Shown here: positions 58,041-64,000 of the stretch, one piece after another | How the letters are laid out: each line of letters opens with the position of its first letter | How positions within the stretch are numbered: position 1 is the stretch's first letter | Origin: Allobranchiibius huperziae | GTDB taxonomy: Bacteria; Actinomycetota; Actinomycetes; Actinomycetales; Dermatophilaceae | Direction: 5' to 3' | DNA: 64,000 bases | Assembly (NCBI RefSeq): GCF_013410455.1 | Contig: NZ_JACCFW010000001.1 | Span: 2,806,929 to 2,870,928 of the forward strand | Made by a program: the position numbers and the translations under genes | Notes under the pieces: generated by a model | Seen by the model: only the letters and a program-made list of their open reading frames with translations | Databases searched by the model: none | What the model was told of the DNA's origin: nothing

Positions 58041-58865
58041 TCAGTGAGCGCGGTTCAGCTTCTGGGTCTGCATGATCACCGCGGCCATCTCCTCCACCGA
58101 CATGGCGGCGGAGTTGATGCTGGGGATCCGATGTGCTCGAAACATAGCCTCGGCGCGACGCAACTCGTAACTGCACTGCGTGAGCGACGCGTACGCGGAA
58201 CCGGGTCGGCGCTCGCCGCGCACCTGCGAGAGCCGGGTGGCGGTCGTGAGGATGCCGAAGCACTTCTTGGCGTACGCCCGGATCGGACGCGGCAGATCGG
58301 TGGACTCGAAGTCCTCCTCGACCAGGGGGTAGTTGGCCACCAGCAGGCCGTGCTGGAGCGCCAGGTACATCGTGGTCGGGGTCTTGCCACACCGTGACGG
58401 CGCCGTGAGGATCAGGTCGGCGCGCTCGATCGCCCGCAGGCTCTGGCCGTCGTCGTGCTCGATCGCGTACTCGACGGCCTTCATCCGCGCGTCGTACTGC
58501 AGGGGGTCGCCCACGCCGTGCGCGCTGCCGGAGTCCCGGGTGGCGTTGACGTGCAGCACCCGCTCGACCAGGTCAAGCTGGGACCCGAAGAGGTCCACGA
58601 ACGCGCATTCTGTGCGCATCAGCACCGCGCGCAGCTCCTCGTCCGCGACGGTGGAGAAGACCAGCGGGATCACCTCGTCGGTCTTGGCGTCGTCGAGGTT
58701 GGCCAGCACCTCCTCGGCGTGCGCGACCGTGGTGATGAACGGGACCTTCTGCCGGATGAACCGGACGGTGGGGAACTGCTGCAGGATCATGTTCCCCAGG
58801 GTCTCGGCGGAGATCCCGGTGCCGCCCGCGAGGAAGAAGACCGGTGTCGCGTCGTCCATGGGCAT
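58041..58865 (-). CDS. ppsR: PEP synthase regulatory protein (DUF299 kinase/pyrophosphorylase)
   Basis: A 274-residue bifunctional regulator that phosphorylates PEP synthase with ADP to inactivate it and reactivates it with phosphate. P-loop-like motif APSRCGKTPTTMYLA near residue 150, opening FFLAGGTGISAETLGN. ATG 58865 is taken, 8 nt after GAGGG; an ATG two codons later and a GTG upstream are alternatives. 26 nt before ppsA, so the pair is co-transcribed. Confidence 0.92.
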   Translation of the reverse strand: MPMDDATPVFFLAGGTGISAETLGNMILQQFPTVRFIRQKVPFITTVAHAEEVLANLDDAKTDEVIPLVFSTVADEELRAVLMRTECAFVDLFGSQLDLVERVLHVNATRDSGSAHGVGDPLQYDARMKAVEYAIEHDDGQSLRAIERADLILTAPSRCGKTPTTMYLALQHGLLVANYPLVEEDFESTDLPRPIRAYAKKCFGILTTATRLSQVRGERRPGSAYASLTQCSYELRRAEAMFRAHRIPSINSAAMSVEEMAAVIMQTQKLNRAH

Positions 58866-58925
58866 GGGGCTCACCCTCGCACAGGAGGGCGAGCCCGTCG
58901 GCCTGACCGGGCGGACCGGCTCACC

Positions 58926-60194
58926 TCAGGCGCCGAGCTTCTCCGCCGCCGCCACGAGCACACAGGTGGCGACCGCCTGCATGGCCTGCGTGACCTCGTC
59001 CAGGGGCGGCATGGTCGGCGCGAGTCGGATGTTGCGGTCGCGCGGGTCGTCGCCGTACGGGAACGACGCGCCGGCCGGCGTCAGGGCGACCCCGGCGGCC
59101 TTGGCGAGCTCCACGACCCGCGAGGCGGTGCCGTCCAGCACGTCCAGGCTGACGAAGTATCCGCCGGCCGGGGTGTTCCAGGTCGCCACCTCGTGCTCTC
59201 CGAGGCTCTCGCGCAGCACCCGCTGCACCTCCTCGAACTTCGGGGCGATGATCGCGCGGTGCGCGCGCATGTGCGTGCGGACGCCGTCAGCGTCGCCGAA
59301 GAACTGCGCGTGCCGCAGGTGGTTGACCTTGTCCGGGCCGATCGAGCTCTTGGCGAGGTGACCGGTGTACCAGGCGATGGTCTCGGTCGACCCCGCGAGG
59401 AACGCGACGCCGGCGCCGGCGAAGGTGATCTTGGAGGTGGAGGCGAAGACGATTGGCCGGTGCGGGTGGCCCGACACCTCCGCGAGCGACAGGATGTCGG
59501 CGCTCTTGGCCTCCTCGTCGGTGAGGTGGTGGAAGGCGTACGCGTTGTCCCAGAAGATCTTGAAGTCCGGCGCGGCCGTGTCCATCGCGGCCAGGGCGGA
59601 GGCGACCTCGAGGGTGCAGACGGCGCCGCTGGGGTTGGCATAGGTCGGGACGATCCACATCCCCTTGATGCTGGGATCGTCCGCGACCAGAGCCTGCACC
59701 GCGGCCACGTCCGGGCCGTCGGGGGTCATCGGCACGGTGAGCATCTCGATGCCGTAGTGCTCCAGCAGCGAGAAGTGCCGGTCGTAGCCGGGCACCGGAC
59801 AGATGAACTTGACCGATTCCTCGACACCCCAGGGGTTCTCGGAGTCCACGCCGCCGTGGAAGAGGTGGTAGAGCAGGGTGTCGGACATCATCGTCAGGCT
59901 GGCGTTGCCGCCGGCCACGATCTGATCGGTGCCGACACCGAGCAGCTCGGCGAAGATCCCCCGCAGCTCGGCCAGCCCGGTCAGGCCCCCGTAGTTGCGC
60001 ACGTCGGTGCCGTCCGCCGCGAGGTGACCGTGGGGCAGCGACAGCAGCTCCTCGGACAGGTCCAGCTGCGCCGCGCTCGGCTTGCCGCGCGTGAGGTCCA
60101 GCTTCAGCCCCTTGCCGACCAGGTCGTCGTACGCCGCGCGCTGGGTCGCTGCGAAGTCACGGAGTTCATCGGCCGACAGGTCGGTCAGGGCCAC
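58926..60194 (-). CDS. PLP-dependent aminotransferase class I/II, aspartate-type
   Basis: A 422-residue enzyme of the class I fold, of the MocR-like aspartate aminotransferase group (AspB3-like). PLP lysine in STSKITFAGAG near residue 253, FWDNAYAFHH with the Asp/Tyr pair, and the Arg for the carboxylate near the C-terminal end (NIRLAPTMP). The opening DLTRGKPSAAQLDLS is characteristic. It likely makes aspartate from oxaloacetate, though specificity is not proven. Confidence 0.88.
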   Translation of the reverse strand: MALTDLSADELRDFAATQRAAYDDLVGKGLKLDLTRGKPSAAQLDLSEELLSLPHGHLAADGTDVRNYGGLTGLAELRGIFAELLGVGTDQIVAGGNASLTMMSDTLLYHLFHGGVDSENPWGVEESVKFICPVPGYDRHFSLLEHYGIEMLTVPMTPDGPDVAAVQALVADDPSIKGMWIVPTYANPSGAVCTLEVASALAAMDTAAPDFKIFWDNAYAFHHLTDEEAKSADILSLAEVSGHPHRPIVFASTSKITFAGAGVAFLAGSTETIAWYTGHLAKSSIGPDKVNHLRHAQFFGDADGVRTHMRAHRAIIAPKFEEVQRVLRESLGEHEVATWNTPAGGYFVSLDVLDGTASRVVELAKAAGVALTPAGASFPYGDDPRDRNIRLAPTMPPLDEVTQAMQAVATCVLVAAAEKLGA

Positions 60195-60332
60195 GGCGGT
60201 TCACCATTTCTGTGCGGGTGGGGCGGAGTCTGCATTCTCTCAGGGCGGCCGGGGCGCGAAGGACCCCGTCTCAGTGCGCGAGGCACGCGACCGGCGTCCT
60301 CTGGCAATCTGCGGCGCCATCGATAACGTATG

Positions 60333-60346
60333 GCTATGGTCATAGC
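60333..60346. promoter_or_regulatory. Palindrome upstream of the second carbonic anhydrase
   Basis: GCTATG-gt-CATAGC, perfect 6-bp arms with a 2-nt centre, 32 bp before the start. The surroundings are AT-richer than the window average (ATAACGTATGG on one side, TATCTACTTATC on the other), as expected for a promoter-operator region. Confidence 0.5.
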
Positions 60347-60377
60347 TGTATCTACTTATCTTTGGGAAGGCTCGATC

Positions 60378-60866
60378 ATGACCGCGACCGACGACTACCT
60401 GGCCAACAACGCGACGTACGCCGACAGCTTCCACGGGCCGCTGCCCCTGCCGCCCGCCAAGCATGTCGCGGTCGTCGCGTGCATGGACGCCCGGCTCAAC
60501 GTGTACGGCGCGCTCGGCATCGCCGAGGGCGAGGCGCACGTCATCCGCAACGCCGGCGGCGTCATCACCGAGGACGAGATCCGCTCCCTGGCCATCAGCC
60601 AGCGGCTGCTCGGCACCACCGAGATCATCCTGATCCACCACACCGACTGCGGCATGCTCACCTTCACCGACGACGACTTCAAGGCGTCGATCGAGAAGGA
60701 CACCGGCGTACGCCCGGCCTGGGCGGCCGAGGCGTTCGGCGATCTGGAGGGCGATGTGCGCCAGTCGGTCGCCCGCATCAAGGCCAGCCCGTTCATCCCC
60801 CACAAGGACCAGATCCGCGGGTTCGTCTTCGACGTCGCCACCGGGAAGCTGAAAGAGGTCTCCTGA
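60378..60866 (+). CDS. Beta-carbonic anhydrase (second copy)
   Basis: A 162-residue enzyme: zinc ligands C35 in CMDAR with D37/R39, and H88-x2-C91 in HTDC. Start ATG 60378 with GGAAGG 8 nt upstream. It shares the overall layout with the first copy (536-1030) but is clearly diverged. Its own AT-rich upstream region with a palindrome suggests independent regulation. Confidence 0.92.
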   Translation: MTATDDYLANNATYADSFHGPLPLPPAKHVAVVACMDARLNVYGALGIAEGEAHVIRNAGGVITEDEIRSLAISQRLLGTTEIILIHHTDCGMLTFTDDDFKASIEKDTGVRPAWAAEAFGDLEGDVRQSVARIKASPFIPHKDQIRGFVFDVATGKLKEVS

Positions 60867-60878
60867 CCACCTGCCCGG

Positions 60879-60927
60879 TGTCCGCAGTTCCGGGGCGCCC
60901 TCGCCTCGAATCTGCGGACAACCGGCA
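60879..60927. repeat. TGTCCGCA-type palindromic repeat, copy 1
   Basis: TGTCCGCA (60879-60886) pairs with TGCGGACA (60913-60920); the right arm continues into ACCGGCA. Between the carbonic anhydrase and the XRE-cupin gene. The right flank GCGGACAACCGGCA recurs at 61636-61649 just before the next gene. Confidence 0.65.
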
Positions 60928-60944
60928 TGCGACCATCAGGTCGC

Positions 60945-61517
60945 ATGGACGACATCGAGTCTGTGCTGACCGGAGTGGGACCGCGGTTGCGCGCCGTACG
61001 GGAGCAACGCCGCTCGACGCTGGCCGACATCGCCGCCGTCACCGGCATCTCGGTGAGCACGCTGTCCCGGTTGGAGTCCGGGCGGCGCAAGCCGACGCTG
61101 GAGATGCTGCTGCCCCTCGCGCGCGAGTACGCCGTCCCCATCGACGAACTCGTCGGAGCGCCCGCGACCGGGGATCCGCGCATCCACCTGAAGCCCGTGC
61201 GCCGGCACGGTCAGACCCACATCCCGCTCAGCCGACGCCCCGGTGGCACGCAGGCGTGGAAGATCGTGCTCCCGCCCGGGGTGCCGAACGCCGTCCCCGA
61301 GCCGAAGACGCACGCCGGATTCGACTGGCTCTACGTGCTGTCCGGCCGGCTGCGGCTCGTCCTCGGCGACCGCGACATGGTGCTCGCCGCGGGCGAGGCC
61401 GCCGAGTTCGACACCCGTGTGCCGCATTGGTTCGCCAGCGCCGACCCCCAGCCGACCGAGGTGCTCAGCCTGTTCGGGACCCAGGGCGAACGCGCCCACC
61501 TGCGCGTCCGCGCGTAA
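60945..61517 (+). CDS. XRE-cupin transcriptional regulator
   Basis: A 190-residue protein. Residues about 12-68 are an XRE HTH (LRAVREQRRSTLADIAAVTG, STLSRLESGRRKPTLEML). Residues about 75-185 are a cupin barrel (HAGFDWLYVLSGRLRLVLGD). This architecture is common in regulators sensing small polar ligands. Start ATG 60945, immediately after repeat copy 1. Confidence 0.9.
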   Translation: MDDIESVLTGVGPRLRAVREQRRSTLADIAAVTGISVSTLSRLESGRRKPTLEMLLPLAREYAVPIDELVGAPATGDPRIHLKPVRRHGQTHIPLSRRPGGTQAWKIVLPPGVPNAVPEPKTHAGFDWLYVLSGRLRLVLGDRDMVLAAGEAAEFDTRVPHWFASADPQPTEVLSLFGTQGERAHLRVRA

Positions 61518-61537
61518 CCCGGCCCATACACAGCGTT

Positions 61538-61649
61538 TGTCCGCAGTTTCGTGCAGACGGGTGCACGGTTTTGCGGACACCCGACGTACGCCGCCGCGGT
61601 TGTCAGCACTCCTGTGACACCGACACCACGAGAACGCGGACAACCGGCA
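61538..61649. repeat. Composite palindromic repeat, copy 2
   Basis: Module B: TGTCCGCA (61538-61545) to TGCGGACA (61572-61579). Then CCCGACGTACGCCG, then module A: CGGTTGTC (61597-61604) pairing with GACAACCG (61639-61646). The first 70 nt are nearly identical to 62406-62475. It fills most of the gap before the DUF2785 gene. Confidence 0.75.
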
Positions 61650-61659
61650 CGATGTCGGG

Positions 61660-62400
61660 ATGGCGTTCACCGCACAGCTGTCGACCCTGATCGACGACCT
61701 GGCATCGCCCGACCCGGTGGTCCGGGACGAGCGCGCCTACCCGGAGCTGGCACGGATGATCCGCGCGGGCGAACTCACCCGCGCCGAGGCCTTCGACCTG
61801 GGCCGGCTCATGGTCGAGCGGCTCGCCCGTCAGACCGTGCAGGCCAGGTCCTTCGCGTCCCTGATCCTCGCTCGGCTCGCCGAGCACGGCACCTGGTCCG
61901 ACGCCTGGACGCGGCCCCTCCTCGCCTGGTGGACCGGCGAGACGGACCTTCGCGGGTACGACGATCGGTTGGGTTGGCTGCACGCCGTCGCTCACGGCGC
62001 CGACTGCGTCGGACAGCTCGGGGCGCGGGGACTGCACGACCCCGCGGCCCTGCTGGCGGCCGTCTCCGAGCGACTCGTGACCGCCACGGATCAGGTATGG
62101 CGCGAGCAGGAGGACGACCGGGTGGCCGCAGCCGTCGTCGCGATCCTCTGGCAATCGGGGGCGGCGGACGACACCTGGTTGGGGCCGGTCCGGGCACTGT
62201 TCGACGCAGGCGAACCGGGCCCGGTCCCTGCACACGCCTCGAACACGATGCGCACCCTGCGCAGTCTCTACGTCGCGCTCGACCACCCGGTGGCGCCGAC
62301 CGGCGATGTGCCGAGGCGCGTGGAGGGCGCGGATGACCTGCAGGTCCGGCTCGCCGCACTTCCGCACTCCGTCACCCCGACACTCTGGGTCGAGCGCTGA
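61660..62400 (+). CDS. DUF2785 domain-containing protein
   Basis: A 246-residue soluble helical protein resembling the DUF2785 family: opening VVRDERAYPELARMI, then DLGRLMVERLARQTVQARSF, and GWLHAVAHGADCVGQL with the conserved His/Asp near residue 108. Function unknown. It is an isolated gene between two composite palindromic repeats. Confidence 0.8.
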   Translation: MAFTAQLSTLIDDLASPDPVVRDERAYPELARMIRAGELTRAEAFDLGRLMVERLARQTVQARSFASLILARLAEHGTWSDAWTRPLLAWWTGETDLRGYDDRLGWLHAVAHGADCVGQLGARGLHDPAALLAAVSERLVTATDQVWREQEDDRVAAAVVAILWQSGAADDTWLGPVRALFDAGEPGPVPAHASNTMRTLRSLYVALDHPVAPTGDVPRRVEGADDLQVRLAALPHSVTPTLWVER

Positions 62401-62405
62401 TCGGA

Positions 62406-62475
62406 TGTCCGCACTTTCGCGCAGGCGGGTGCACGAATCTGCGGACACCCGACGTACGCCGGTGCGGTTGTCAGC
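62406..62475. repeat. TGTCCGCA-type palindromic repeat, copy 3 (module B of a composite)
   Basis: TGTCCGCA (62406-62413) and TGCGGACA (62440-62447), then CCCGACGTACGCCG, running straight into the 50-bp element at 62465-62514. It matches 61538-61607 almost base for base. Confidence 0.75.
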
Positions 62476-62514
62476 GGATTACCGACGCCGGCGCCAGTAA
62501 TCCGCTGACAACCG
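62465..62514. repeat. 50-bp palindromic element, copy 2
   Basis: Arms CGGTTGTCAGCGGATT (62465-62480) and AATCCGCTGACAACCG (62499-62514) are identical to 25972-26021; the loop is again 18 nt but differs in sequence. Lies between the convergent DUF2785 and tuf genes. Confidence 0.85.
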
Positions 62515-62530
62515 AGGGGTGCCGACCTAC

Positions 62531-62571
62531 GGGAAAGGCCCCGGCCCGCCGAAGCGGACCGGGGCCTTCCC
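62531..62571 (-). terminator. Terminator after tuf
   Basis: Arms AAGGCCCCGG (62535-62544) and CCGGGGCCTT (62559-62568), with further partial pairing outward, lie 30 nt beyond the tuf stop. Confidence 0.75.
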
Positions 62572-62600
62572 GGTGATTCACCTCCTCGCGGAGGCGGCGA

Positions 62601-63794
<1,194 letters not shown>

Positions 63795-63930
63795 TGGATG
63801 CTCCTTCAAAAACTATTGCTCTGACGCCGGGGCGTCCTGATGGTTTCGTGTTGCTTTGGGAAGACGACGTATGCCGTCCCTGAGCGTCCCGCCGCGTCAC
63901 CTGCAGAGCAGACGACGCGACGGGGAAAGC

Positions 63931-64000
63931 TCATTCGCCCCGGATCTTCTTGATGATCTCTTCCGCCACGTTCTTGGGAACCTCGGCGTACGAGTCGAAC
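63931..64000 (-). CDS. fusA: Elongation factor G, C-terminal end (cut by window edge)
   Basis: The last 23 codons read FDSYAEVPKNVAEEIIKKIR plus a final GE before TGA, the standard EF-G C-terminus. The gene continues beyond the window. It lies 136 nt upstream of the tuf start, consistent with a str operon (rpsL-rpsG-fusA-tuf). Confidence 0.9.
   Translation of the reverse strand, partial: FDSYAEVPKNVAEEIIKKIRGE

Overview
The window is high-GC DNA from an actinobacterium. The evidence is the GC-rich third-position codon use, an S10/spc/alpha ribosomal layout interleaved with secY, adk, map, infA and rpoA, a zinc-type 61-residue S14, a C-terminal 'sunset'-type tail on L17, and many GTG starts. 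The gene set looks most like a Micrococcales member (perhaps Dermacoccaceae or Intrasporangiaceae). That placement is inference from gene content, not a phylogeny.

Layout. 0-9 kb: the 3' end of a class I fumarase coupled to a beta-carbonic anhydrase, a SCO6745-type regulator-like protein, a MOSC protein, two secreted GH16-type glycosidase paralogues with a decayed third copy between them, a TetR regulator, Ohr, glmM and the rplM-rpsI operon. 9-24 kb: an ArsR-type regulator, a giant fused membrane protein (Wzx-like flippase plus a second polytopic module), an acyltransferase, an alcohol dehydrogenase, an ABC-F ATPase, the pxpABC 5-oxoprolinase operon, truA and an MFS permease. 24-42 kb (all minus strand, transcribed right to left): a nearly complete alpha/spc/S10 ribosomal super-cluster from rpsJ to rplQ. 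42-46 kb: a four-gene ABC exporter operon with two ATPases and two permeases. 46-47.7 kb: a divergent XRE regulator / SDR pair. 47.7-53.7 kb: a six-gene minus-strand operon that reads as a mycosporine-like amino acid (MAA) sunscreen pathway. 54-62.5 kb: TetR and AraC/DinB regulators, PEP synthase with its DUF299 regulatory protein, an aminotransferase, a second beta-carbonic anhydrase, an XRE-cupin regulator and a DUF2785 protein. 62.6-64 kb: tuf and the 3' end of fusA.

The most interesting system is the MAA operon: HAD-like protein, then mysA (2-demethyl-4-deoxygadusol synthase), mysB (O-methyltransferase), a TauD-family oxygenase, mysC (ATP-grasp) and mysD (D-Ala-D-Ala-ligase-like). Most of its genes overlap or nearly touch. 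It carries two additions to the core mysABCD set. One is a TauD/TfdA-type Fe(II)/2-oxoglutarate oxygenase placed between mysB and mysC. The other is a leading HAD-fold protein whose motif I has lost the catalytic aspartates while motifs II-IV remain. A divergent TetR gene has a 29-bp dyad in its upstream region.

Other structure not explained by genes: a 50-bp palindromic element with identical 16-bp arms and an 18-nt loop at 25972-26021 and 62465-62514; related TGTCCGCA...TGCGGACA palindromes in three consecutive intergenic gaps at 60.9-62.5 kb; two perfect palindromes sharing the core CGACGTACGTCG inside the ribosomal cluster; and a GH16 relic. No rRNA, tRNA, CRISPR array, insertion sequence or prophage gene was recognised.
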